Source: Gloeopeniophorella convolvens
Taxonomy: Eukaryota > Basidiomycota > Agaricomycetes > Russulales
Assembly (NCBI GenBank): GCA_022496205.1
Contig: WTXD01000016.1
Coordinates: 62,001 to 126,000 of the forward strand
Direction: 5' to 3'
Length of the DNA stretch: 64,000 bases
Positions 33,574 to 44,478 of this stretch are shown in pieces. The position numbers and the translations under genes were made by a program. Positions within the stretch are counted from its first letter, which is position 1; each line of letters begins with the position of its first letter. The notes under the pieces are model-generated. The model saw nothing but the letters and a program-made list of their open reading frames with translations, was not told the DNA's origin and searched no databases.

Positions 33574-34419
33574 ACGCACCCGACCGTAGAAGCCATTCAC
33601 GCCCACGTCGCCTCGGTCCCGCCAAAGACGCTGCAAGCCTACGTGCTCGCGCAGCTCCCCACCACGCCGCAAGACGCGCTCCCCGTGCTCGCGGCATTCT
33701 TCACTGCGCTCACCCCGCCGCCCCTGTTGCACTGCGCACGGTGCCACGCAGACTACACCGATGTCGAGAACAATGACCGCGCCTGCTGTGTCGGTCACGA
33801 CGACGACGACCCGGAGATCGAGCGGGTCTGGGGTCGCTACAGCGAGTACCAGACGCGGTGGGGATGCTGTGACCAGACTGTCGAGGGCGACGACGGCGAC
33901 GAGCCCGACGGCTGGTGCTACGAGGGCATGCACACGGTACGCCGCGCGCCCATTGTCGTTCAACATCTGCGCGCTGAACTAACCGACGCCAACGCGGCTC
34001 AGACGGACCGGAGGGATGCGCGCTTCCGCGCCGATGCGGATTCCGACGACGACAAGCTCGTCTCATGCCGCCGCCGGAAGTGCCGCAACATCCCCGCGCG
34101 CCCCCCGCGCGCGAGCGGCGGAGCGAAGCGGGCACGCCGACCGCCGGTCATAGACAGCACGGACGACGACGACGACGACGACGACACCGGCTCGGAGGAC
34201 ACCGACGTCGTGGAGATCGTGTCAGATGTCGGCCCGCTCAGGGACAAGGCTAAGGGCACGGGCACAGACAAGGATAAGGCGCGCGTTGCAAAGCCGCGTG
34301 TGCCCGCACAGCAGGCGGAAGGCAGTGCGGGGGGCAGCAAGACGGGCAGCGTGAGCGCTCCTGCACCGCTCAAGCGGCGCAAGATTACTGGGCGCAAGAT
34401 TACTTCGTCTGCTGCATAA
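33574..34419 (+). pseudogene. CHORD-like gene Z1, start codon lost
   Basis: Exon 1 is 33574-33936 and exon 2 34003-34419 (about 259 codons). Where the paralogs have ATGCACCCGACC, this copy has ACGCACCCGACC, so the initiator is changed to ACG. The rest is intact: LHCARCHADYTDVENNDRAC, WGCCDQTVEGDDGDEPDGWCYEGMHT, then DRRDARFRADADSDDDKLVSC, a run of Asp, and a basic end KRRKITGRKITSSAA. The intron is 66 bases, a multiple of three, with no in-frame stop, so it could also be read through. It might still be translated from a near-cognate or downstream start; otherwise it is a pseudogene. Confidence 0.65.
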
Positions 34420-34589
34420 GGTACTACACGACAACATCCGCATGCTCACGGTCTTAGCCACAGGTTCTCTTCCTCTCCTTAATTATTCTCTAAGCTATTT
34501 TTCCATATTCTTGGGCCGTTTCTCGATGCAGTACGGGCGGGTTTCGAAAGTAGCACTTTGGTAGCCACGTCGGCATTTCCTCTCCCTGC

Positions 34590-35545
34590 TTTATCCAATG
34601 ATAATCGTTTGTCGCTGCAAGCTGCAGCCTGTTTCTGTGCAAACATTACACGTACCTATCGCTGAGGGAGAACCGCGTGTTCCTCAAGAAACATTACACC
34701 CGATCGTATGTGTCTTCATGTCCATAGCCCTTCTAGTCCTTCGCCATGCACTTGACCGACTTTCGACCTTCCCACCCGCATATACTCATTGCATACACGC
34801 TCCCGCGCCGCTGCTCCGCCACCCAGCGCACTGCCCGGATGGCACGTCGACCCTAAACTAGATGACAAGGCCCGCGGATGCGCACAGCGCGAAGAGAAAC
34901 GGGAAGCCCTTCCAGTTGTCGTCCGTGTTGTCGATGATTGCCTGGGTCACGTTCGGGCCGATCATCGAGAACACGCGGTTCGAGAGGTCGATGAACTACG
35001 TGACGCGGTTCGAGTGTGAGCGGGGCGGGCGGCGGGGGCAGCAGGGAAATTACCAGGCGCGCACTATATCGTCGAAGCCGGGCGAGGAGAGCCCGGTCAT
35101 TATCATCTGCGAGAAGGTATGTTACAGCACCTGGAAAAGCCCAAAGACGACGTTGTATGCCCAGAACTCCCAAATGTTGTAGAGCCTGCATGCAGGCGCG
35201 CGTCAGAGACGGGCGGAGGCTCGCAAAGGGATGAAACGCACCCAAGTTAATCGGTCCAGATGCCGATCATGCCCCAGAGTGGGATCATAATCGTTGCGAC
35301 GGACTGCACGTGCGCTCGTTCAGCGGGAGCACGACAACGAAGCAGTGGGCTGGGACTGCAGCATCTTCTCCGTGAAGATCTTCCGGTAAGTAGTGCTGGA
35401 TGTACTGGCAGGAGCCGAGCGTGCTCGCAGTTAACGTGATCACCTGTGCGAGGCACAAGGTGGGTGTTCTGCAGGAATGAGAAGCTGAACTTGTTGTCCT
35501 GGCATATTGATACGAGCGTGCCAGTCGTGTTGTCTTCTTTTGACA
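34590..35545 (-). pseudogene. ATG22 3'-end relic, large copy
   Basis: On the minus strand this resembles the 3' half of the intact ATG22 gene (49684-50500). Traceable pieces: the C-terminal part around WKGFPFLFALCASA and the conserved codons for IPLWGMIGIWTD, LISICQDNKFSFSFLQNTHL. The last is cut at about 35545, where F-box relic sequence begins. Multiple stops. The downstream spacer (34590-34860) also matches 49530-49810. It is a passenger fragment of the array unit. Confidence 0.75.
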
Positions 35546-35760
35546 GCATCCTGGCCTTCTACGTGGAAGTAGCTGATTCCAGCGAGCCCATGCTACAGCG
35601 TACCTTATTTTCCTTGTGCATTCTCCCGAGCACTCTACACGCATTCGCGAACGAAGCTGCGCGTCCACTTCCCGCAGATTGTCCCTCAGGACAAGAGGCT
35701 GAGCGCATCATTCTCGAGTGGGAAGAGTGGGGGCCGCGCATGGCGCGATGGCTCGAGTAG
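35546..35760 (+). pseudogene. F-box gene 3' relic
   Basis: An open stretch reads SILAFYVEVADSSEP, LFSLCILPSTLHAFANE and ILEWEEWGPRMARWLE to a stop. This corresponds to the third exon of F1-F3 (FFILPKTLRRLAG, WKDWGPDATRW). The 5' part of the gene is missing; sequence switches at about 35545 from ATG22 relic to this fragment. Confidence 0.65.
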
Positions 35761-36583
35761 GCCCCGAATCAGGCTCCTCCGGTCTTCGCAGGGATGCGTT
35801 GTTTGTCTGATGCAACGGACAACAAGCTCATGTGGCAACTTGTCGCCGTGTAGGGATCCCCACGTTGGTAAGAGCGGGCGACGTTCACTGAGATTATTCT
35901 CCTTCTTCGGGAGTGGATAAAGAGATCGAAAATAAAATAGACCTATACAATCCCAACGAGTGTGTGTGAAGGCGGCTGCGACACGGTGAGCGAAACAGAA
36001 GGAGTCGCCAGCAGCCATGGCACGTGTTTTTGTTCGGCGCTGCAAAACCTTCTCCTGCTCTCATCTCAAGCAACTCCAACGCGGAGTCGAACTGCACAGT
36101 TATATGCTATCATTTTTCACAAGCCGTCCCAAAGATGCTTCGGTCATAAGGCCAAGGTTCGAAATCAGAAAAATCTATTGGGTTCGAATCGCTCGCTGTG
36201 CATGCGAACCTTTAACTTACTATTTCGCTGTTCCTGACAATACCTTATAGTGCGACGACGATGATGGTGCAGGCTGCGCGATGGCCCCAGGACTGATAGA
36301 CGGCCTATTGTCCAGTGCTGCTGTCTGGCTGCGTTGATAGGGAACTGAACTCAGCGAGTCGGTGTCCTTGATTCAGATCTGTCATCACTCTTCTTGTGCT
36401 TCTGCTAGCCTAACATATTCAGCCCCGCGGAGATATGGTCCGTCGTGCAATGACCTTCGGGTTTCTGCACTACCCTTCCCTGGCGATTGAACGACCCTTT
36501 TGACTTCTTGCACCGGCGCTCGGCATATATAGGATGCTCGCAAGGCCATCCTACATCTCGTCCAATCCCTTCACTCCTTCAGC
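35761..36583. repeat. F-box upstream region, second copy
   Basis: About 36010-36583 matches 30730-31348 upstream of F2. It carries the F3 promoter with CATATATAGG at 36534-36543, about 45 bases before the start codon. No gene is visible in 35761-36010. Confidence 0.6.
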
Positions 36584-38352
36584 ATGGCCCTAGAGTTCCT
36601 TTGCTTGCCCCTCGACATCCTAATTCTCGTCATCTCCCACCTACCCCCGTACAGCCTACGCGCTTGTTCGTGCACGTGTCGGAGTCTACAAAACATCGTC
36701 GAACAATTTGGACCATCCGACGTTATCCGCATGCTCAAGGGGTTCAGTGTGGAAGGACTTTCCACGAGCCGGCTCTCGGCGATTGACTGTCTTGCACATT
36801 TGGAGTCCTGGGAGCGTGCATGGGCCTCCCTTGACATGGGCAGCCCATGCGTCGTGAGATCACCGCCGCACAGGGAATGCGGCGAACTCCTCATACAGGG
36901 AGATTTCCTTGTGGATGTGCGCTCAGATAAATCATGGGCCTCCGGGCGGCCAGGCTGGTCCTACTTCGACATGTCGAAACTGCCTGGTGGCAAGTGGACG
37001 CACATCAATTTCGAGAGCGGCATGCGCATTGTGGGATGGGCGCTGGATGTCTCCCAGGACTTGATCGCTGTCGCATCCAAGCGGTGAGTACATGTTTTGC
37101 TCAGTTAGGATAAGTCTTGAGCGTGTTACCTGCCCAGACACGGTGCGCGCAGCCCTCCGAAGATTCACTTCCGGCATTTTTCCTCGGGGATGCGGTATAG
37201 CATCTCCACCTGCACACCGGAATTGGAGTTGGTTGGGAAGTGTGAAAGTAAATTCTCGGTCCAAATGGAACTCATCCAAACACGCCTTCTTGTACTCGTT
37301 GCTCATGGGTCCATCCCACGCCGCCGGGAGTCCCTGTATCTCGTGGACCGTACCCAGGGTAGGATCAACTGTGTGAGTCTTACGAGTTGGTAATCTTGGC
37401 TCTGCTAATAATTGTTGTAGGTTCGGCATGCCTCGAGAGGCACATACTTTCCTATCCTCACCTTCATATCGGAGGATACATTGGTCTTGGGGCGGAAGCG
37501 CGATTGGGCCTTAGAAGTCTGCCAGGTCGCTCCAGGAGAACAGCATGGCACCTACACTCTACAGACGCTCTGCGTACTCAAACTACCGAGCTACCTCCGT
37601 TGAATCCGCGCCGGTCTAGCCATGTCCCGGAGGGAGGGATACAGCCAACCAACCGCTCGCTCGACCCTCCCATTCCGAAGCAAGCCACACGACGCGGTCC
37701 TGTCTGTTCAAGTGGAACTGAAGCATAAGGACAAGACCGTTGTGCTAAGAGCTCTCACGTGTCACTTCTTCATACTCCCGAAGACGTTGCGCAGATTGGC
37801 AGGCGTTGGCGGTTCTGCTGCGTTGGGCCCGAGACTGCAACGGTCTGCCTCACCAAATGTTGCATGGAAGGACTGGGGCCCCGACGCGACACGATGGCTG
37901 AAGCTGCCATCTTCTAGGGTTGTATCGCTCGGAGGAACCCGGTGTGCGTATGTCGGAGAGGGCAGCGGGACGCTTCACGTCCTTGATTTCAACCCGCTTC
38001 GCACGCTCATCAATGCCCACTACGGTCACACTGGCGCGATGGTCCGAGGGGAGGTCTTCTCACGTCAGGGCTCCGTTTTCGGTGAGGATGTCGTATCAAG
38101 AATCCCTTACCTGCGGGTCCAAGACGATAGGCACCAGTGGATCGGAGGGATGATGAGTCTACCCATGGCCCTGGTCGGGGATGCGTGGGTTGTGCACGTC
38201 GAGGTATGCCTCGATCAGTTCTCTGACCCCGTTTGCGACTGATTACACGGCCCTGCTAGGAAAACATTATGGTCAATCCTAAGAAACGACTTGACATGAC
38301 CCGTTCGATCGTTTGTCGCCCCGTCGCAGGACATCCACCCCTCGAAACGTAG
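36584..38352 (+). pseudogene. F-box gene F3, premature in-frame stop
   Basis: Close paralog of F2: MALEFLCLPLDILILVISHLPPYSLRACSC, GWALDVSQDLIAVASKR, STCTPELELVGKCESKF, QGRINC, GTYFPILTFISEDTLVL, CHFFILPKTLRRLAG, ending after a last intron at TAG 38350-38352. At 37601-37603 a TGA stands where F2 has TCG (SYLRS in F2, SYLR-stop in F3). The frame downstream is clean. Two base differences make the stop, so this is not an indel artefact of the kind seen elsewhere. A product truncated after about 60% would keep the F-box and could in theory act without the C-terminal domain. Confidence 0.75.
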
Positions 38353-38354
38353 AG

Positions 38355-38690
38355 CCCTCTACTAGAACATTACTGATAAGCTCTGCTATAATCCCATGAC
38401 CGTCCATTGCCACCTTCTCACATCTTGCGTCAATGCCCCTGTGCTGTTGCACGATCATACATTCGAGCAGCCTGTTTGCGGACTACACCTTTGAGTTGTG
38501 GTACTTTTGAGTGTATAAAGTACGTCTACCTACACCAATGGGGTTGCCGCACACCTGTATCTAGATGATCCTGGGTCCACATATACGTGTGCACCAACTT
38601 CCACAAAGTGAACAAGATAATGTCGCGACGCGCGTGCGATCATGGGTACGGCCGCAACCTTGTCGAGTACGTCAAAGTGCGACAGAGGGA
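38355..38690. repeat. array spacer repeat R, copy 2
   Basis: It matches 33120-33440 and 40430-40740 and forms the 3' flank of F3 and the upstream region of Z2. Confidence 0.65.
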
Positions 38691-38696
38691 GCGCAC

Positions 38697-38704
38697 TGAC
38701 GTAA
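38697..38704 (+). promoter_or_regulatory. CRE/ATF-like site upstream of Z2
   Basis: TGACGTAA lies about 75 bases before the Z2 start. Equivalent sites lie before Z5, Z6 and Z7 (TGACGTMA), with variants before Z3 and Z4. Confidence 0.4.
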
Positions 38705-38776
38705 ACACGGGCACCAGGAAAGAGCGTCTCTTTGCGCGCCTTTTTCCGTTGTCTCTCTCCACCATCGCCGGACGCA

Positions 38777-39878
38777 ATGCACCCGAAGGCCGTAAAAGCT
38801 ATCCGTGCTCGCATCGTCTCGGTCCCGCCGAAGACGCTGCACGCCTATGTGCTCGCGCAGCTCTACAACACACCGGAAGATGCGCTCCCCGTGCTCGCGG
38901 CATTCTTCGGCGCGCTCACCCCGCCGCCCATGTTGCACTGCGCACGGTGCCACGCAAACTACGCTGAGGAAGAGAACAGCAACCGCGCCTGCCATGTCGC
39001 ACACGACAACGAAAGTGCGGACGTCGAGTGGGTCGGGCCAGATCGCAACGGCGAAGAGTACGAGACGACGTGGGGATGTTGTGGCCGGACTGTCAAGGGC
39101 GAGGATGGTGACCCGCCCAAGGGCTGGTGCTATGAGGGGATGCATACGGTACGCCGCACGTTCGCTGCCGTTATGACTCCGCGCTAGTAGACTAACCGAC
39201 GCCAACGCACCTCAGACGGATCGGAAGCGCGCGCGCTTCCGCGAAGACGCGGAGTCCGACGACGATATGCTCTTCTCGTGTGATGAGTTGAAGTGCCGCA
39301 ACATCCCCGCGCACCCCCCGCGCGCGAGCGGCGGCGCGCGCGCACCGCCGGTCGACGACGACACCGGCTCGGAGGGCACGGAAGACACTGACATAGTGGA
39401 GATCGTATCAGATGTCGGCTCGCTCGGGAACAGGGCCAAGGCCAAGGGCAATAGCAAGGGCAAGGACAAGGGCAAGGGTAAGAGCAAAGCGCGTGTTGCA
39501 AAGCCGCGTACGCCCGCACAGCAGGCAGAGGGCAATGGGGAAAGCAGCAAGACGGGCGGCGTGGGCGCTCCAGCGCGCGTGACGAGCGCCCCCAAGCAGC
39601 ACTCAAACACGGAGCCCAGGAGCACTGGTGGCCGAGCGAGAAAGAAGACTGCTGCCGTTGCCGCTCATCCTGCTGCGTCACCACCGCCTGACTCTGAGCC
39701 GCTTCCGCCGGGTGGACGCCGGCCACGCTCTGTTACCGAGACGGACCCCGTCGAACCGGCCCCACGCGCGACGCGTTCGCGCGGGCGTGGTGGCGGGGAG
39801 ACGGCCAACGAGAAGACAACAACGGACGTCGAAGGCGGGGGACGCAAACGGCGCAAGGTCGCTTCGTCTGCTACATAA
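38777..39878 (+). CDS. CHORD-like zinc-cluster protein Z2
   Basis: Exons 38777-39148 and 39216-39878 encode 344 residues. The N-terminal helical part (MHPKAVKAIRARIVSVPPKTL, YVLAQL) is followed by LHCARCHANYAEEENSNRACHVAHD, WGCCGRTVKG and GWCYEGMHT. The spacing of Cys and His pairs resembles CHORD zinc-binding domains. Exon 2 starts TDRKRARFRE and adds another Cys pair (SCDELKC), an Asp/Glu/Thr-rich stretch, K/G-rich repeats and a basic tail RKRRKVASSAT that could be a nuclear localisation signal. No function is known to me; nuclear or ubiquitin-related roles are guesses. The splice site (ACG/gtacgc...ctcag/ACG) is conserved in all seven copies. Confidence 0.7.
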
Positions 39879-39879
39879 G

Positions 39880-40760
39880 GTACCTGCGACTGCCCACTCC
39901 TATAGGACAGCATCCGCATGCTCACGGCCTTCGTCATAGGTTCTCTTTCTTTCCCTGATTATTTCCTACAGCTACTACCATACTCTTAGGCCCTTTCTCA
40001 ATTCCACTATAGTACCGGCGGTGCTCGAAAGCGACACTTTGGTGGCCACGCCAGCATTCCCGGCCCTCCCTCCTGCATTATCCGATAATACATGTTTGTC
40101 ATTGCAAGCTTCTTGCGGACACTGCACGTACCCATCACCGAGGGGAAGAATTGTCGCGTTCATCAAGAAACATCACACTTCTCGTATCTCGTGTCTATGG
40201 CCACTCTAGTCCTTCGCTGTGCTCTTGGCCGATCGGGGACCCTCCCATCCGCATACGTTGCATACACACTCTCGCGCTGCTCGGCCTCGCACGTCTCAAG
40301 TCCTGGGAGGATTCATGGAGCTCACTGACTCCATGTCTTCTTGGAAAACTAGACTGTGAGGTGACGGATCTTAGAAACATTGGTGCAGGGTGACTACCTC
40401 GTGCACATGCGCAGCTAAATGTCTCACCGATAAGTTTTACTAGAACGTTACTGATGAGCTCCGATGCTGTGATTCCATGACCGTCTGCTGCCACCTGCTC
40501 ACACCTTGCGCCGATGCGCCTGTGTTCGGCGGCATGATCATACATTCGTGGAGCTTGTCTATGAACCGCGCATTCGACTGGTGATATTTTTGGGTGTACT
40601 TTTACAATTGGAGCTGCTGCGTGCCTGGGCCTTGCACTTAGACAATCCCTGAGTCCATACGTGTGTACCAAGTAGACAAGACAACCTCGCGACGCGCGTG
40701 CAGTGATGGGTGCGGCCGCAACATCTTGCACGGCCGTGCTAAAGTGCGGCAGAGGGGCGG
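39880..40760. repeat. array relic block: ATG22 tail, F-box fragment, spacer R
   Basis: In order: 40080-40295 matches the sequence at and beyond the ATG22 3' end (49560-49740); 40296-40395 reads LKSWEDSWSSLTPC, a fragment of F-box exon 1 (ESWERAWASL); 40430-40760 is spacer R. All are damaged and none is a gene. The order repeats at 43640-44230 and 45640-46210. Confidence 0.65.
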
Positions 40761-40846
40761 TCAGACGTAAACGCGGATCATAAACCACGTCGCGTCTCTT
40801 CGTCCATTTTATCTTTCGTCTCTTTCCTCCGCCATCGTCCGACGTG

Positions 40847-41972
40847 ATGCGCCCAACCGTAAAAGCCATTCACGCCCGCGTCACCTCGGTCCATCCAAAG
40901 ACGCTGCACGCCTACGTGCTCGCGCAGCTCCTAACCGCGCCGCAAGACGCGCTCCCCGTGCTCGCGGCATTCTTCGGCGCGCTCACCCCGCCACCCCTGC
41001 TGCACTGTGCACGGTGCCACGCAGACTACACCGATGTCGAGAACAGCGACCGCGCCTGCCGTATCGCGCACGACAACGAAAATACAGACGTCGAGTATGT
41101 GGGGCCAGGTCGAAACGGCCATGAGTACGAGAGGACGTGGTTTTGCTGTGGCCGGACTGCCGAGGGCGAGGATAGCGACCCGCCCACCCGCTGGTGCTAC
41201 GAGAGGATGCATACGGTATGCCGCACGCCCGCCATCATTATGATTCAGCGCTAGACTAACCGCTGCCAACGCGCCTCAGACGGATCGGAGGCGCGCGCGC
41301 TTCCGCCGCAACGCGGACTCCGACGACGACATGCTTGTCTCGTGTGGCGAGTTAGAATGCCGCAACATCCCCGCGCGCCCCCCGCGCGCGAGCGGCGGCG
41401 CGAAGCGGGCGCGCGCACCGCCGGTCGAGGACGACACTGACGACAACGACACCGGCTCCGAGGGCATGGAGGACACCGACGTCGTAGAGATCGTGTCAGA
41501 TGTCGACTCGCTTGGGAATAAGGCCAAGGCCAAGGCCAAGGCCAAGAGCAATGGCAAGAGCAAGGGCAAGTCGCGCGTCGCGAAGCCGCGCCCGCCCGCA
41601 CGGCCCCAGCAGGCAGAGAGTAATGCGGAAAGCAGCAAGACGGGCAGCATGGGCGCTCCAGCGCCCGCGCCGAGTGTGCTCAAGCAGCATTCGAATACGA
41701 AGCCCAGGAGCACTGGTGGCCGAGCGAGAAAGCGGACTGCTGCTGCTGCCATTCATCCTGCTGCGTCACCGCCGCCTGCCAACTCCGAGCCGCTTCCGTC
41801 GGGTGGACGCCGGCCACGCTCCATTGCCAAGACGGACCTCGTTGGATTGGTCCCACGCGCGACGCGTTCGCGCGGGCGCGGTGGCGGGGAGACGGCCGAT
41901 GGGAGGCCCACAACAACGGATGTCGAAGGTGGGGGACGCAAGCGGCGCAAGGTTGCTTCTAATGCCAGCTGA
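40847..41972 (+). CDS. CHORD-like zinc-cluster protein Z3
   Basis: Exons 40847-41215 and 41280-41972 give 353 residues. Cluster: LHCARCHADYTDVENSDRAC, FCCGRTAEGEDSD, RWCYERMHT, then SCGELEC in exon 2. The Gly before Met-His in the last motif is changed to Arg (YERMHT). The donor is GTATGC instead of GTACGC. The C-terminal half contains AKAKAKAK repeats and ends RKRRKVASNAS. The open frame, without stops over 1 kb and conserved between paralogs, supports a working gene. The start was chosen because it aligns with Z2, Z4, Z5 and Z6. Confidence 0.7.
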
Positions 41973-42059
41973 GCGCGTGTGTTGGAATCATGATCGTCAG
42001 ACAGTGATAAGATAAGGATATCGGACATAGATCAGTCACCGTAGCGTACTAGTACTGTG

Positions 42060-42330
42060 ACACTCTTTTGTTCTTTACCGCTTGACACAACTGTGCAGAC
42101 AAACGGAATCATCCCTCCTTACCCCGACGGGCGACGCCATCCGGTCTTGAGTCACGGAAATATTCACAGTGGGGTCGGCGAAGAAAACGGAGATCCATTC
42201 TTGCACTTCATCACAGGGGGGGCATTTGTATTCGGGAAGTGCGCACCCAGGGCCAGAAGGTTTAGATTCAGAACACGCCATAAGTCCGTCAATGTTCAGA
42301 TGATGTTCGCAGGAAGTGCGAGTCCCATAC
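42060..42330 (+). pseudogene. F-box gene exon 2 relic
   Basis: DPFLHFITGGAFVFG and RFRTRHKSVNVQMMFAGS correspond to FLHFTSGMRYS and SKFSVQMELVRTRLFVL of F2/F3 exon 2. Short and damaged. A second copy of the end (VNVQMMYAGSRLFIL) is at 45870-45940. Confidence 0.55.
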
Positions 42331-42426
42331 CACGGGGCGGCGCTCTGACATAAACGCGGGTCATAAACCGTGTCGCGTCTCTTTGCCCGTTTTATCGTTT
42401 ACCTCTCTTTGCCATCACCCGACGCA

Positions 42427-43447
42427 ATGCACCCGACCGTACAAGCCATTTACGCGCGTGTCGCCTCGATTCATCCAAAGACGCTGCACGACTACGTGCT
42501 CGCGCAGCTCCCCACCGCGCCGCAAGACGCGCACCCCGCGCTCGTGGCATTCTTCACTGCGCTCACCCCGCCACCCCTGTTGCACTGTGTACGGTGCCAC
42601 AAAAACTACACCGATGTCGAGAACACTGGCCGCGCCTGCTATGTCCAGCACGATGATGACGAACCGGAGTACGAGCTGGCCTATAATTACCGCAGCAAGT
42701 GGCAGACGCGGTGGAGATGCTGTGACCGGGCTGTCGACGGCTACGACGGCGACGAACCCGAGGGCGGGTGCTTCGAGGGCATGCACACGGTACGCCGCGC
42801 GCTCACCGTCGTTACAACTCCGCGCTAGACTAACCGCCGCCAACGCGCCTCAGACGGACCGGAAGCGCGCGCGCTTCCGCGCCGATGCGGACTCGGACGA
42901 CGACAAGCTCGTCTCGTGCCGCGACTTGGGGTGCCGCAACATCCCCGCATCGCCGGTCGAGCACAACACCGACGTCGTGGAGATCGTGTCAGATGTCGGC
43001 TCGCTCGGGAATAAGGGCAAGGCCAAGGGCAATGACAAGAGCAAGGCCATTGAGAGCGAGACGCGCGTTGCGAAGCCGCGGGCGCCCGCACGGCAGGGAG
43101 AAAGCAACGCGGAAAGTAGCGGTTGCAAGACGGGCAACGTGGGCGCTCCTGCGCAGAGCGCGCTCAAGCAGCACTCGGACACGAAGCCCAGGAGCACTGG
43201 TGGCCAAGCGAGAGAGCGGACTGCTGCTGTCGCCGTTCGTCCTGTTGCATCATCGCCGCCTGGCTCGCCGCGTCCGGTCGGACGCCAGCTACGCTCTGCT
43301 GCCAAGATGGACCCCGTAGAACCTGTCCCACGCGTGACGCGTTCAACGCGCGGGCGCGGTGGTGTGGAGACGGCTGATGAGAAGACAGTAACGGATGTCG
43401 AAGGCAAGACGCGCAAGCGGCGCAAGGTTACTTCGTCTGCTGCATAA
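42427..43447 (+). CDS. CHORD-like zinc-cluster protein Z4
   Basis: Exons 42427-42789 and 42854-43447 encode 318 residues. Cluster: LHCVRCHKNYTDVENTGRACYVQHD, WRCCDRAVDGYDGDEPEGGCFEGMHT, then SCRDLGC. The acidic stretch of exon 2 is shortened relative to Z2, Z3 and Z5. It ends RKRRKVTSSAA. Z4 and Z6 share EYE..YN.RSKWQ.RWRCC and so form a sub-group. A conserved GTCATAAACCG promoter block lies about 65 bases upstream. Confidence 0.7.
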
Positions 43448-43639
43448 CTAGGTCTTGCGACTGCTCGCTCCTGGCCCGGACAGCATCTGCATGCTCACGA
43501 GATTCGTCGCAGGTTCACTTTCCCTCCCCGATTATTCCCTGCAACTATATCCATATTCTTAGGCCCTTCCTCGCTTCTATCACAGTACGGGCGTGGCTCG
43601 AAAGGGGCACTTTGACAGCCATGCTGGCAAAATTAATGA

Positions 43640-44230
43640 TACTTGTTCGTTCATCAAGGAACATCACACTTAATCGATAATCGTTGAAGGTGGCGCGGCC
43701 GCCGAGCGAGGAGAAGGAGGAAGTGGTTCGGCGTTTCCCGGACTCTAGCTAGTACAGTCTCGCCCTCGTGATCTCGTTCTCTCTCCTTGCCGTGTCATCC
43801 CCTATTCCATCGTATCCTCGTGTTTATAGCCACTCTACTAGGTTTTCGCCGTGCTCTTAACCAATTCGTGATCCTTCCCATCCGCACACATTGCATACAT
43901 GCGCTCGCGCTGCCTGGCCTCGCACATCTCAAGTCCTGGGAGAACTCATGGAGCTTCCTGAGTCCATCTCTTCGGAAACTAGATTGCGAGGCGATGAATC
44001 TCAGACGCATTGGTGTAGTGTGACTACCTCATGCACATGCATAGCTAGATGTCTCCTCCCGGCTGGTCGTATGTCAAGATATCTCTGGACCTCAAGGAGT
44101 CAGTACTCAGTACATAAGCCTCCCAAGTGGGCCCATGTAGACATCAGAAACGATAGTACCACGTTCATAAGGGCATGGGCATTGGGTCTTGTTCAGGACG
44201 TGATTGCCGTTCGCCTTCTCTCGTGAGCCG
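43640..44230. pseudogene. ATG22-tail relic followed by F-box relic
   Basis: 43640-43910 carries scraps of the ATG22 3' flank, interrupted at 43708-43790 by the dispersed repeat also seen at 11600 and 23650. From about 43915, LKSWENSWSFLSPSL, then PPGWSYVKISLDL, PKWAHVDIRND, WALGLVQDVIAV and a donor-like GTGAG trace exon 1 of an F-box gene. Not functional. Confidence 0.6.
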
Positions 44231-44385
44231 CTCCCTAAGTACGCTTGGCCCTTTGCCTGCACATGCCAGCTGAACGTGAGGTCGGCGAATAAGATGGAGG
44301 TCCATTCTTGCACCACAAGTTTGTCAATGTTCAGATGATGTATTCGCAGGAAGTGCGGCGAGTCCCTTGCCACGGGGCGGCGGTC

Positions 44386-44393
44386 TGACGTAA
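44386..44393 (+). promoter_or_regulatory. CRE/ATF-like site upstream of Z5
   Basis: TGACGTAA followed by ACGCAGGTCATAA. A run of 18 T lies between this box and the start codon of Z5. Confidence 0.4.
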
Positions 44394-44478
44394 ACGCAGG
44401 TCATAAGGCGTGTCGCGTCTCTTTGCCCTTTTTTTTTTTTTTTTCATCTTTTATCTCTCTTCGCCATCGCCCAACGCT

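Noticed and set aside
36120..36215. Possible tRNA: GGTTCGAAATC and GGGTTCGAATC resemble T-arm sequences
   Set aside because: The flanking bases do not pair as a T stem, and no D-arm, anticodon arm or acceptor stem can be folded around them.
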